Source: Bryoerythrophyllum caledonicum (lineage: Eukaryota; Streptophyta; Bryopsida; Pottiales; Pottiaceae). Taken from it: a stretch of 64,000 nt of DNA. The position numbers and the translations under genes were made by a program. Shown piece by piece: positions 47,322 through 58,853 of this stretch. The DNA lies in contig OZ020515.1 of the NCBI GenBank assembly GCA_963971425.1, positions 12,044,291-12,108,290 on the forward strand, written 5' to 3'. A model generated the notes under the pieces. It saw nothing but the letters and a program-made list of their open reading frames with translations. It ran no database searches and was not told the DNA's origin. Each line of letters starts with the position of its first letter. Position 1 is the stretch's first letter.

Positions 47322-50300
47322 CAAACTTTTTATCTCCAATGGACATGTTTGCAATGTGAGGAGTTGAAGACCTTGACTTTGTTGTATGCTACTCAAAATC
47401 TTAAGGTTTGTCATGTAGTATATGAAGTGATTCTACAAGCCCTTGACTTCTAATGGCCATAGCTATGAAGGAACATGGTTAGGTCTAGAGAAGCTCTTTG
47501 GAGACAAAGAGGTAGTCTCACATTCCATATCCTACAGGTGCAGTCTCCACTCCTATTGAATAGAAATTTTGGAAAATGAGTTTACAAATATGAAACAATG
47601 TTGAGAAACAATTTTGAAATAATTTTGAAACAATTTTGAAGAAACAAATATGAAACATTGTTCCTCACCATCACAAGAAAAAAGGAAAGAAAACTCATTT
47701 GTCCGGCTAATGAATAGAGGTGTTCAAAGTGTTTAGTGTTGGTTACAATTTTAGTATTCAAAGTATTGGTTTTTATAAAAGTGTCCCCATTACTCCACAT
47801 TTCTTGGAAATCACCAAAAAAACAGGGTGAGATTTGAAGACACGTTGATTCTATGTTTAATCTAATTTTTGGGTAGATCTTTGTTCAAGATAGTGCTGGT
47901 AGAAGATTGTTTGTCTTTTTATTGCATATGTGATGGTTTGTGAGTGGCTCACAAACAAAAAACCATCTTGTTTGATATTGGCGGATGCCTGTTAGGCGTG
48001 TTATGGGTGGGGAAGTTCATTTTTGGAAGGCTCATTGCATTGATGTAAACTTTTCCATTTGCATGTCTACGATAGAGAGGTTTTTAGAGATACATTGAGA
48101 TTCTCAAATTTGTAAAGTTTCATATAACAAGAATTTTTTTACCACTTTTGTACTTATTCTCATGGTATTATACCTCCTTTCACTAAAGTATTTATTTCCA
48201 CATTGTATACCCTTTGATTTGACCACGAATTTTGCACACAATTGGCTAAGACCATATGGGTCATATCGGTAATGGTTTCAAACACTATTAATGTAACAAG
48301 ATATGCTAAGTCAAAGTGGGTTGACTTTGCCATGCAAGGGGGGAAAATAACTATTTCTTGCACTCTAAACGCTATAGTCTTCATGCTCGTGCGGTGGATT
48401 GCTATAAAAAAAATAATAGCACATTTATGAGTCTATTTTAAGGTCTCACGGTTAAAATCCTAAAATGTCACTCGAAAATGTCATTTTTGTGCCTCTTTGT
48501 GGCAATGGCAATTTCAAATGCGTTCTTGAGAAAAATTGTCAAGGAACTTTTGAGGTAAAGATAAATGTTGACGATGGAGGTCATATAATATATATGTGCA
48601 TGTCAATTAGTAAAGTTGCTATCAACAAAATATTGTTGAAAATATTGGTTAGGACTCTCCATTTGTTGTGGTTATCGATCTTTCTTTACACGACAGCTAT
48701 CATGGGACCTGGCGTCGAGGGCCTCTCCACATCGTAGTCTTTTAGCGTAGATTAGTTTGTTACTAATCTATAGGTTTAGGGACGTACGACAGCGCGCCAC
48801 ATTCATTCGTGGATGTTTTCCATCCACTTAGGGTTGTGTGTGTATGCGTGTAGCGCCGCACACGTCCTTGACTTGACATCTTCGTCAAGTCAAGCTTAAT
48901 CAGTGAGTTAGAGAGTGTTGAGTGATTACCTTTGCTTGTAAGTGGTTGTTTATCATTAGTAAAGGCTCCACATTCTCTTATGCTACTTACACTCGTTGAT
49001 TCTCCCTTTGTGGAGTGCGAGACGCATGACTGCCATAGTCATTCACTAGTCATTCACTAGTCATTCCCTTGACAAAGACCTCATGTTTCTACTCCAATTT
49101 CCACCATTTTTGCATTTGAAGAATTTGTATAAAATGGAAAGAGTGGAGGAAGAATGGGTTACAAATTAGACGTTGTGTTAGTACTAGTCTTAGTGGTACT
49201 TGAGGTTTTGAGTGTGAGAAAGGGAGCTCATGCTCATGTTTTGGAGTTGATGGCATTGAGTGCTTGAGAGAGGGATCCCCCAATTTTTCATTAACCCATT
49301 ACAAGACGGAGTATCATTCAGCGGATAGTCCCATTGAGAGCTGACTGGACCGCGACTTGGTGGGGACAAGGGCTGGAAGACAATAACCTACGGGTTGTCA
49401 GTCCGAGAGTCTATGGAATAAATGGAGTAGGGTTGGAAGCCTGAAGTCAACGAGAATTTCAAATAGAAAAGAGGCGTGGATCTCGCCCAGGCGATGGTGC
49501 ATGGGGCTGCATAGAACTGACAGCCCATCGGGCCAGTGGGCGATGATGCAGCTGGACTGCTCGAATCCAAATTGCTGGGCTAAAGGGCTCCCCGGAGTTG
49601 ACGCGGCAACACGTCCGACTGTGGCATGAGTCTGCGGGCTAAAGCTAAGGGCTACAAATTGCTGAAAACGGCCAATTGCGTAAGTTTTCCTACCAAAATT
49701 TTAGAAGTCTTTAGAGTTGATGCTTCAAAAACTCAACTTTTGGAGTTTTAGTCATTTTGCGATTCCAACTTTAGATTCGGGTTTGTGGACAAAATCTAAG
49801 ATTGGTGGTGCTAAAATTTGCTAGTTTAAATTTTTATTTTATTTGTTTTGCTAGTTTTTGTGACGCCCAAAAATAGTCACATGTTGATGTGATCTTTTAA
49901 AAAAAAAGTTAGTGCTAAACTTCGGGAGTATATTACAAGGGCATTGTTACTCGGATGTGAGTGACATTTATACTTACAGTTAGGATTTTTGCCATTTGAT
50001 CTAATTTTAGTGTTAGTTTGGCGTTTGTCGTGATTATCCACCAATATATGTGATTTCATTGGAGGGTTAGTATTTTTAAACACCGCGGTCAATCTCCACT
50101 ACTCCCTTAGTATTAGATATTGGACGGGAAACACTTTTTAATGTTTCACTTTATACTGCACGTTTGTGACTTGGGCCATTTACTGCAGGCGTGTGCCAGT
50201 GGCTCTGATCCCTCGTCTTTTCTGCTTTTATGTTGTTGGGGGAGAGGATCCAATTTTGAATTATGGATTCTTGTGCGGTACCTCCCCTGTGTTGCGGGTT

Positions 50301-50547
50301 TCTTGCCGATGTTTTCCGGTGGCCCCGTTTTCTGTTGAATCTAGATTGTGATAGGGTATCGTAGGGGTGAAGTTGGGTTCATAGCCGGCAAGACCTTTCT
50401 AAGTGGGGGGTTGTGGTTGGACCTATGCTAGCCGGAGGTGATGACCAGTAAACCACAAAGTTTGGTGATTTTGTAGGTCCAGGTTGCCTGTTTGTACCTA
50501 TACCCTTTAAATAGTACCCGTAGATAGATCCCGAGGTACTTATTGTT
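47322..50547. other. No recognisable gene; repeat fragments
   Basis: Includes a reversed family C fragment (about 48050-48500: CCTTTCACTAAAGTATTT, TCGTGCGGTGGATTGC). At 49038-49075 is a short tandem of TAGTCATTCAC. A GC-richer block at 49290-49660 has no readable gene. 48700-50547 could be leader or LTR sequence of the retroelement downstream, but I could not find a matching LTR pair or a primer-binding site. Confidence 0.4.
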
Positions 50548-52640
50548 ATGTTGAGTACACGGAGTCGATATTATTTCTCCCCCTCACGAGACCACTTGGA
50601 GAGTACTTCCACGACAGACCTTAGGCCAGGGTCGGATACCGACGAGGCTTTTGAGTATGTTTTGGCATTGGATACCGACCGTAGGCTTCGGGTCTGGGGC
50701 ATAGGTAGGTTTGACGACATGGATGACAATCTCCGACATGTTGTGCGGGACATGTTCTTGAGATGAGCTGGGGGCATCTCTTTGCCCGATTGGCGGCTCC
50801 GATTCTAAACGTGGATGAAATAGAAGCGCCTGCGGACTCCGTCATTTAATGACTGGTATGCGTTCGAGCTCTTGCCCCAACATTTGGAGCTGGAGGCCCT
50901 CCGGTCATACAAAATGTCTACGACGCACAGCTGTGCCCTGTTGAGGAGTATTGGCGCCAGTGTGTGGAGTTGATTACTGCGCTCAAGGACAGTGCAGTTG
51001 CCCAACTATTGACTTCCATCGAGGAGCCCAAGGTGGAAGAGAGTTTCATCGGTGAGTACTCCAGGAACAAGGGCATTGATGTTGTGGCCGAACGGTCTAG
51101 CATAGGGCCATGTCACGTTTGGCCGTGGCAACACGTGCAGCATTGATGGCGGTTGGCAATCCGCCAGCCTTCGATTATTTGGCGCAATTCATGGCGCACT
51201 TGGAGATGGAGTACGGGGAATTGAAGCGTGATCACATGCAGCGCATCCAGGATTTCCGCTGAGAGAAGGAGGATACCCCACGCACTATGTATACTCGGTT
51301 GGCGCGGTTGTCAGCGGAGACCGGTGATGTGTTCACGGAGCGCCAACTGGTGAAAATCTACATCTCCAAGATGGATAAGCGGATGGTGGAGTTGATTAGT
51401 CCGCATCTTCTTTTTCGGTATCACGGAGATGCCTCTTTGACGCATGCGTTCGCCGAGGTAGAGGCACTTGATAGAGTGTTAGGCGTGAGCGAGGCCATGG
51501 ATTTGGTCACGGCGCTGATGAACACTGCTAAGGCCAAGAAGCTTGCTACCACGACCGGTAGCTTGGTGGAGGCACAACCTAAAAAGGTTGTGCATTGTTG
51601 GACTAGTAGGAAGGCGGGTCACATCAAGGGGGATCCCAATTGCTCCAGAAATGGGCCATGCACGGTGAAGGCCAAGCCCAAGATCAAGGCGGCCAAGATT
51701 ATAGAGAAGATTAGGGGCAAGGGCAAGAAAATCGTGACATGCTCTCACTGAGGCAAGACTAGCCACAGTGATGAGAACTGTCTTGCTCCACTCGAAGAAG
51801 CGCCCAGGATCTTCGGCTACTGAATCGGATGTTGTGAAGACACTTCAGGCCGAAATGGCGGAGCTCAAAGAGGAGAGGAGACGATGGCTTCTTTGGAGCA
51901 GTCCTCCAGAGATTAGTCCTTGACCTCTTTGATGTTGCAGCTCGGTTGGCATGAGAGGGACGTAGTGTGCGTCCAGGGGTGATATGTTTGGTGAATGACG
52001 ACTGATTCATGGTGGTTGGCCGTGCGGACGGCAGTTCTACTCGAGCTACCCCTCTACATGTTATGTTGGACTCCAGAGCTCAACTAGTGATGATTGGCAA
52101 GTAGCTAGTGTAAGATTTGGATCTAGGTGCTTCCGACCTTGAGCCTTGCCCATTTACAATTGTTACATCGGTGGGGGTACAGAGAAGGCCATGGGCTACA
52201 CCCGACATCTGTTGCAGTTGATGTTTGGCGTGGGATCTGGTCCTTTCTTCTCTCACGTATTTCTCCAGTGCGCTGTGACTGACGCCACCAACTACGACAT
52301 TTTGGTGGGTCAACAGGCGCTTTATTCTGACGATTTTGGGGTGGATAACTGGATAGAGGAGGCCAAGATTATGCCTCGCTGATCTGCCGATGATGGCAGA
52401 ATGGAGCCCATTACGGTTGTTTTTACAGCTAACGCGGTGACTTCTACGGTGGATGCTATGTTTGGGTGTATTGCTTTGGCATCCAATTTGTCATGTGGTT
52501 CTATGCTTTTGGAGGAGATATTTGTTTTTTTGTCGGAGGTAGCGGAATCACGTGAGCACAGATTAGCGGGGATCTTTGCATGTCATTGCAAGGATTCCCT
52601 TCCTCCATGGGGGACTCAATTAGAGCCAGGGTTGTCTACA
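50548..52640 (+). pseudogene. Fossil gag and protease region of the retroelement
   Basis: The gag portion shows an RLARLSAETGDVFTERQLV / YISKMDKRMVELI stretch typical of retrotransposon gag, followed by a Lys-rich stretch with Cys and His spacing of the zinc-knuckle type. The protease portion has TPLHVMLDS and, ~60 residues on, NYDILVGQQALY, a common Ty3/gypsy aspartic-protease ending. It is broken. Base composition is distinctly richer in GC than the flanking repeats. Confidence 0.65.
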
Positions 52641-52799
52641 TAGACAGAGAGGGGCCCAAAGACAGCAGACGGACATGACGGACAACACTTTTTGGCGGAC
52701 AGTTGCGTGAAAAAAAACTTACAAACCCTAAATCAAATTTACAACGTACCCCCTAGTAAAACACGTGTGCCGACACGTCAGACCGCTTTCCACGTCACA

Positions 52800-54420
52800 T
52801 CATAGGGCCGGGCGCACACCTTCGGGCCGCGCGCGCAGCATTTGAGGTCGGACGCGTATAAAAAATGGTCAGGCGCTTACCTAAAGGGGTCGGGCGCGTA
52901 CGTACAAACGCTAAGTGCGTACAATTTTTATTTATTTATTTATTATGCGCGCGCCCAACCCTTGTAAGCATGCGCCTGACGTTTTGGATCGGGCGCGTAC
53001 GAATAAGAGCTGGGCACATACGTCCAAAAAAATTAAAAAATGTATTATTAATTTTTTTTGTACGCGCCCAATCCTTATAAGCATGCGCGCGACCTTATGG
53101 ATCGGGCGCGCACGCCAAAAGAATTTTTAATTTTTTTAATTTTTAGGGTGTGCGCTCAGCCTTTGTAAGCATGTGCTTGACCTTTTGGATCGGGCACGTA
53201 CGTACAAGGGCTGGGCACGCACGCCAAAAAAATAAAAAAAATAAAAATTTAGGCGTATGCGCCCAGCCCATGTATGTACGCGCCCGACCCCATTAGGTAC
53301 GCGCCTGGCCCCTTGAGGTACGTGCCCGACCCCTTTAGCAACGCGCCCGACCCCTTTAGGGACGTACACAACTTTTTTAAGTATGCGCCCAACCCTTTTA
53401 AGTTTGTTCCCGACCTTTTTAAGTATGTGCCCTACTTTTTTAGGTACCCGCGAAACCTCTTTAGATACGCGCCCAACCCCTTTAAGTACGGGCCCAACCC
53501 TTGTAAGCATGCACCTAACCTTTTGGATCGGGCGCGTACGTGCAAGGGCTGGGCGCATACGCCTAAAAAAGATTTTATGTATACATTATTTTTTTGGTAC
53601 GCGCCCAACTTTTGTACGTATCCACTCGGCCCTTTTTACTCTTGAGGTACGCGCCCGACCCCTTCAGGGACATGCCCAACCCCTTTAAGTATGTGCCCAA
53701 TTTTTTTCGATACGCGCCTGACTCCTTTAGGTACAGGCTAGACCCCTTTTGATACACACCCAACCCCTTTAGGTACGCGCTTGACCCCTTCAAGTACGCG
53801 CCTGACCCTTTTTAGTACGCGCCCGACCCTTTTTAGTACTCGCCCGACCCCTTTAGGTACTCGCCCGACCCCTTCAAGTACACGCCCGACCCTTTTTAAT
53901 ACGCGCCCGAACCCTTTATATACTCAACCAACCCCTTTGAGTACGCGCCCACCTCTAGCGCGCGCGACCCAATGGATACGCACCCGACCCGTTTTAGTAA
54001 CCCCCGACTCCTTTAGGTATTCGCCAGACCCCTTTGAGTACGCGCCCGACTCCCATTTAGCGAACGTGCCCATCCCCAGGGCGCGCGCGACCCAATAGGT
54101 ACGCGCCCGACCCTTTTTAGTACGCGCCCAAACCCTTTAGATACTCGCCCGAACCCTTTAGATACTCGTCCGACCCCTTTGAGTACGCGCCCGACTCCCA
54201 TTTAGCAAACACGCCCACCCCCAGCGCGCACGCGACTCAATAGGTACGCGTCCGAACCTTTAGGTACGCGTCCGAACCTTATTAGTACGCGCCCGACCCT
54301 TTTAGGAACTCGCTCGACCCCTTCAAGTACGCGCCCGACCCCCATTTAACGAACGCGGCAACCCCCGAGCACGTGCGCGACCGAATGGGTACGCGCCCGA
54401 GAATATGGGGCAAGCAATCG
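52800..54420. repeat. CpG-rich tandem array, left block
   Basis: Dozens of degenerate ~20-22 bp units, consensus close to GTACGCGCCCGACCCCTTTA. Units are inverted (GGGTCGGGCGCGTACG) at 52820-53000 and mostly in the plus sense from 53250 on. Occasional units read GCCCAACCCTTGTAAGCATG. The many frames this array keeps open (for instance Pro/Thr/Arg-rich ones) are repeat translations, not genes. Confidence 0.9.
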
Positions 54421-54968
54421 AAGGAGGATCGCACATTAAAGGGTCAAGCCCGCAAGTTGAAGGGTCGCCGTGCGCGCACTCTTTAAAAAATTTAAATTTA
54501 AATTTTTATAATATTTGGGCATAAGCGCCTCTACCGCAAGCGCGACCCTCCACTGTACGCCCGCAACCTTCCAATTGGCGAACTCGACTCTCCAGTGTGC
54601 GATCCTCTTTGAATCGCTTGCCCCATAATCCCCCCCCCTCTATCTCCCCTCCCTTTTCATTGACTCGCCCTCACTCCTTGTGTACCCGCCCGCTCTTCTT
54701 TTGTAGTGACCCGCCCCTCTCATATAGTCGCATGTCCTCCTTGCACACTTATCAATCTCCTTTGCATACACATCCATGCTCAACACGAATACAACTCGTC
54801 CTCTACTATTTTGTGTTTTTGAAATTCCTTAATCTCGTTGAATTCTTGCTAGTGGCATAATGAAGATGTGGACCATGTATAAGCCTCTTTCATCTTTGTG
54901 CCCACCTTTCCTAAGCTCTTGTCCACCCCTTATATGTATAATGTTGATTCCTTTTCACCTATATCATA
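54421..54968. other. Spacer within the hAT-like element
   Basis: After the array the composition turns pyrimidine-rich (54590-54800), then AT-rich. No gene; an 87-codon frame at 54597-54860 looks like chance. Confidence 0.4.
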
Positions 54969-54970
54969 TA

Positions 54971-55337
54971 CCGTAGGTGAACCTCTAGTTCAGCACCTTA
55001 ATGCCAAATAATTAATTAAAGTGAAAAAATGACATTCGGCATTCAAAATTACAATAATGTTATTTTTGGCAAGAAATCAAATACTACTATATTTGGCCTG
55101 TTTTGGCACCCATGGGAATTGAACTCAAGACCTTGGGATTCCAAACTCAAGTGCTAATGCATGATTGCCATGGATGAAGACTTTTCCAAGCCTTAATCCC
55201 CTTTGATGTCTCTACATGTGCCAAAATCTGTAAATATGCAATTTTTACAATTTCGGCATTTTCAAAAAAACATTTTCCACTTAATTCGGCATGGGCTTTT
55301 CTAATTATTTTATGCCGGACTAGAGGTTCACCTACGG
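54971..55337. mobile_element. TA-flanked MITE, 367 bp, with a tRNA-like core
   Basis: Perfect inverted ends CCGTAGGTGAACCTCTAGT / ACTAGAGGTTCACCTACGG with TA outside both (54969-54970 and 55338-55339). In its middle the minus strand reads GCATTAGCACTTGAGTTTGG and GTCTTGAGTTCAATTCCC, resembling the A-box/B-box halves of a tRNA-derived SINE. Nested inside the hAT-like element. Confidence 0.88.
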
Positions 55338-55339
55338 TA

Positions 55340-55715
55340 TTGTCTTTCTTTGATTAAAAGTGTCGTCATTAACTATTATTGATTTCAAAGATTGTCAAGG
55401 TATGTGTATTTTTGTATTTACTTTTGGCAATCACGTACACAAAATCATTTATACTTGGCCATGGGCTATGGCCTTCTTAATTAACAAGGATTGCAACAAT
55501 TGTTCATGTAATAATTGAATAAAATATTGTAAATGCCATTCTAGACTCTAATTTCTTTTTAACCATAGAATTTGTCTTGTGTTCTTGCTTTTTTATTTAA
55601 GCAATTAACACAAAATTAATTGTAATGATAATAAGAAGGTGATGCATCCAAATATAAATGTAAATGTTGTGTATGCAGATTATTCTAGATTATATGCAGA
55701 TAAATCTAGATTGTA
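55340..55715. other. AT-rich spacer within the hAT-like element
   Basis: Nothing recognised apart from a short duplicated word (AGATTATTCTAGATTATATGC-like, 55677-55710). Confidence 0.4.
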
Positions 55716-55719
55716 ACAC

Positions 55720-56300
55720 GTACTTAAAGGGGTTGGCTGATACTTAAAGAAGTTGGGCGTGTCCCTAAAGGAGTCGGGCCCGTCGCTAAAGGAATCAGGC
55801 GCGTACCTTAAGGGGCCGGGCGCATACGTAAAGGAGTCGGGCGTGTACGTACAGGGGTTGGGCGCATACGCTCAAATTTTTTTAAATTTTTTTTTGGGCG
55901 TACGCGCCCAATCCAAAAGGTTAGGCGCATGCTTACAAAGGCTGGGCGCACACAACACAATTTTTTATTATATTTATTATTATTATTTTTTATAAAAAAA
56001 TCCGGGCGTATACGCCCATCCCTTGTTCGTACATGGCCGATTGAAAAAGTCGGGCGTGTGCTTACAAAGGCTGGGCGCGTACAAAAAAAATAAAAATAAA
56101 AATTGTATGCGCCCAGCCCTTATACGTACGCGCTCGACCCCTTTCAGTACGCGCCCGGCCCCATTAGGTTCACGCCCAGCCTTTTAAGGAACGCGCGCAA
56201 CCTTTTAGGTACGCGCCCAACTCCTTTGAATACGTGTCTGACCTATTTTTGAACTTAGAGTGCCCGAACAGTATGCGCCCGCCCCCTGTTAGTACGTGCA
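55720..56300. repeat. CpG-rich tandem array, right block
   Basis: Same ~20-22 bp unit family as 52800-54420. Units to about 55865 are in the inverted sense (GGGGCCGGGCGCATACG), and from about 56110 in the plus sense (TACGTACGCGCTCGACCCC), separated by AT-rich runs. The arrangement makes the element partly foldback. Confidence 0.85.
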
Positions 56301-56469
56301 CGTTTTCTAGTATAAGTGTCAACCACGTAGTTGCCTTCGTGGCAGGGGGTAAGTTGATTTACCTTGTGTTCTGGTCAAACCTGCATTGACCCTTATCGGA
56401 CGGACAACAACCTTAATTGGACGGACACTACGAGGCGGACGGACACCAGAACAACCCTGATTGGAGCTC

Positions 56470-57172
56470 ACTCGTCGCAGTCGGGAGATTGTGGATGCTC
56501 TTGATGCTCGACATCTCTTAGTGGACTCTTCCACGCTGGTGTTGCTTTGTACTATTCAGTGGCGACCACCGGAGGAGGGTATTACCCTTGTGGAGCTATT
56601 TGCCGATATTGGTACGGGGCTCGCGGTTGTGTTAAAGGCCAAGCTCAAGGTACGACGGCATATCCACGTGGATAGTGGCTTTGCAGCCAACCGTGTCGCT
56701 CAGTTGTATTGAAAGCAGTTACCACCTTGTGCAATTTGAGGGTATTTTGGCAAGTTGCCGCGTGATGTGACGTTGATCAGTGAGGATGATCTTTGTCGGT
56801 TAGGTCACATAGTCTTGGTAATTGCTGGATGGTCTTGCCAAGGCCATTCACGGGCAGGCAGTGGACGTCGCTTGGATGATCTATAGTCGGGTCTCTTTGG
56901 AGATTTGTTGAGGCTCATCCAGTGGTGGATCACCCACCAATTGACGCCACCGGGGTACATTTTTGAGAATGTATTCCCATTGAGGAATATACAGACAAAG
57001 GTGCGTGAGGATGGGGCATACATCCATCACCTTCTTGGAGCCCCCACATTTGTTGATGCTGCGGCGTTGGCCTGTTACGCCCATTGGCCACGTTGGATTT
57101 GGACCAACATGACATCGTCCACAACGCTCACCTCGGCACTTGCTCAAGTGCAACGGCCTGTGCGTCGTTAGG
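56470..57172 (+). pseudogene. Fossil C5 cytosine methyltransferase-like domain of the retroelement
   Basis: Three family signatures occur in the right order: a SAM-binding motif I-like LVELFADIGTGLA followed by HVDSGFAANRVA; a motif IV-like loop region with CQGHSRAGSG; and a motif VI-like PPGYIFENVFPLRN. It ends with a conserved-looking stretch reading HLLGAPTFVDAAALACYAH. C5 methyltransferases transfer a methyl group from SAM to cytosine in DNA; target-recognition and late motifs are not readable here. The region is broken. It directly follows the hAT insertion and is in the same orientation as the gag-protease part. Confidence 0.75.
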
Positions 57173-57483
57173 TCGATGAAGTCATCCAAAGATTTAATTG
57201 TTAGATTGATTATTCATCACTCTAAATGATTATTAAATTACTAGATAAGTTTGGTGGTCTTTCAAGTAGAATCATTTGAAAGCCATTTTTCAGAGTGAAA
57301 GAGAGTTTGCATGAGATATCATGAATATAGATCACCTTTCTCTCCCTTGAGTTGATATTAGAGATTGTGAACTATCTAAAGCTCAAATTGGCTAGTTAAA
57401 ATGAAGAAAAGGTTATCATATTATACCCTCAGGTCACAGTAAGATGACTTCAATGTAATGGTTTCATTGTTTTCTGATGAGAG
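57173..57483. other. No recognisable gene
   Basis: AT-rich stretch between the retroelement fossil and the TauE/SafE-like fragment. Nothing recognised. Confidence 0.4.
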
Positions 57484-58505
57484 CTAAAGGAAGATACTCA
57501 ATGCTACCCAGGCAATAGATAATCGTTCCATCCAAATCTTGAGAAAGGAGAAGAATAGAGGACGTAGAACCATCTGACTTGGGGATAGAATGAGAGTAAG
57601 GACTTGAGAGTGTACATGTGGATGCATTCCAATATCAATGAGCACTGGATTTATGATCATGCCACCACCAATGCCCAACATGCCCAACATGCCTCCATGA
57701 GGCCTACTTCCAACATACTGCTTGGATGTTGGAAACAACATCCAAGCACAAGACCCGGTCACATCTCCTTCATCTTGTGATTCTCCTCCCTGCCTCACAA
57801 TCAATCTATTTTACAGCACAAGACTTGGAAGAATATAAATTCATGGGAATGTTCCTGCACACAAAGATAGTGAGAAACAGATATGATGGTTTTAAACACT
57901 GGCAAAACTATCTAGATGCCAATCTATGTGCATTTCAAAAAAATATGATTTCTATAACCTAAATAGGTTATACTGTGTAGATGGAACATGACATACTAGG
58001 CGTATCACATCGAAGAAAACAAATATAGCCTTGAAGATGCATTGATCCTCACCTGTTCTTCGGAGGAACACTTCTTGGGATGGCGAAGAGCTGTCCACAT
58101 AGTCACCAGAAATGCCAAAGGTACTTGCGTGCCTGTCAACAATCAGTATCTGAAGCCACAGCTCTTCAATGGCAAGAGCCCCTGAAAACGAACCAATCGA
58201 ACCAAAGTCAAGTACCTTTCTTTCTGGGAGCTACCCATTTCTCCATGATTTTTGAAATTTCTTGTGATGAGTTTGGTACTTAACTATCACAAAAGCTTCA
58301 CAAATCTCATACAGCAATTACAATACCTCTGGTTTTGCTGCCTCTGAGTAATTGTGTTCCAAAGAACGCCGAGCTATCCGTCGCAGGAGCAAGTAATGGT
58401 GTTAAATCATTCGCCCCATCTCCTATTTCCGAATCTAGGTCTAAGCCCAGTGGCTCCTCAGCTTCTGCCTCCGCTACCTTGTCTGCATGTGCAAGCAACA
58501 GGTAA
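57484..58505 (-). pseudogene. Possible TauE/SafE-family transporter fragment
   Basis: On the minus strand, 57804-57484 contains GGMLGMLGIGGGMIINPVLI followed by DIGMHPHV, strongly like the second repeat of plant TauE/SafE anion-export membrane proteins (LLGIGGGM..PLL..IG..P.V). The residues after it do not match the family. Around 58500-58320 a frame with EEPLGLDLDSEIG...DLTPLLAP could be the acidic loop of such a protein, and 58190-58090 has an open WLQILIV piece. I read this as a decayed gene or a captured fragment; exon structure could not be established. Confidence 0.4.
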
Positions 58506-58510
58506 GGTAG

Positions 58511-58853
58511 GCCCCCCTAAAACCGACAAGTTAAGGAATGTGCATATATGGAGAGAGGAGATAATTATACTATTATTTTTCAGTGATAGTCAATAGAATT
58601 AAAATTCCAACCCAAGTGATTTCATATTTTTCCGATGAAAATTGAATTAGTTATGAATTTTCAAACTATGCAGCCATGTTTAGTGGGTGGCCAGTATTAG
58701 GTACCCCCATAACCAACGACCAAAAGTAAGGGTCTTGACTAATAGCAAACCTCCATTTGGAGCTAAGTTGGTGGTAATAGGATGGAAGAGGGTTGGATAT
58801 ACCCCAATTTTATAGGCATTGGCTTTGGGTTTTTGTTGGTTATGGGGGGGCTT
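58511..58853 (+). repeat. Family G TIR repeat, best copy
   Basis: Ends GCCCCCCTAAAACCGACAAG and GTTGGTTATGGGGGGGC are inverted to one another; about 343 bp. Internal blocks TGTGCATATATGGAGAG and GGATATACCCCAATTT are shared with the other G copies. Non-coding. Confidence 0.75.

Larger units (their letters stand above)
52627..56459. mobile_element. hAT-like non-autonomous element, 3.8 kb, inside the retroelement
   Basis: Starts CAGGGTTGTC and ends AACAACCCTG (short TIR CAGGGTTGT), flanked by an 8 bp direct repeat ATTAGAGC / ATTGGAGC (52619-52626, 56460-56467; one mismatch). Eight-base target duplications and CAGGG termini fit hAT. Subterminal regions carry GACGGAC repeats. No transposase is visible; the interior is two CpG-rich tandem arrays and a small MITE. 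Confidence 0.8.
50548..57172 (+). mobile_element. Ty3/gypsy-like LTR retroelement fossil with a cytosine DNA methyltransferase-like domain
   Basis: Parts in order on the plus strand: gag-like region (about 50.55-51.75 kb), CCHC-type zinc-knuckle region (~51.6 kb), retropepsin-like region (~52.03-52.38 kb) and a C5-methyltransferase-like region (~56.47-57.17 kb). A hAT-like element (52627-56459) was inserted between the last two. Reverse transcriptase, integrase and LTRs are not recognised in the window, so the copy is partial. It is broken, with roughly ten breaks, and is an old, decayed insertion. Ty3/gypsy elements carrying a methyltransferase have been reported from charophyte algae. Assignment to Ty3/gypsy is by overall gag-protease layout and that precedent; without a readable reverse transcriptase it remains provisional. 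Confidence 0.7.

Noticed and set aside
48700-49300. A 5' LTR for the retroelement
   Set aside because: The sequence looks LTR-like in style, but no matching second LTR, TG..CA pair or primer-binding site was found in the window.
52865-54201. Multiple frames of 60-140 codons in the CpG-rich arrays
   Set aside because: They are periodic translations of a 20-22 bp unit, on both strands, with no domain.
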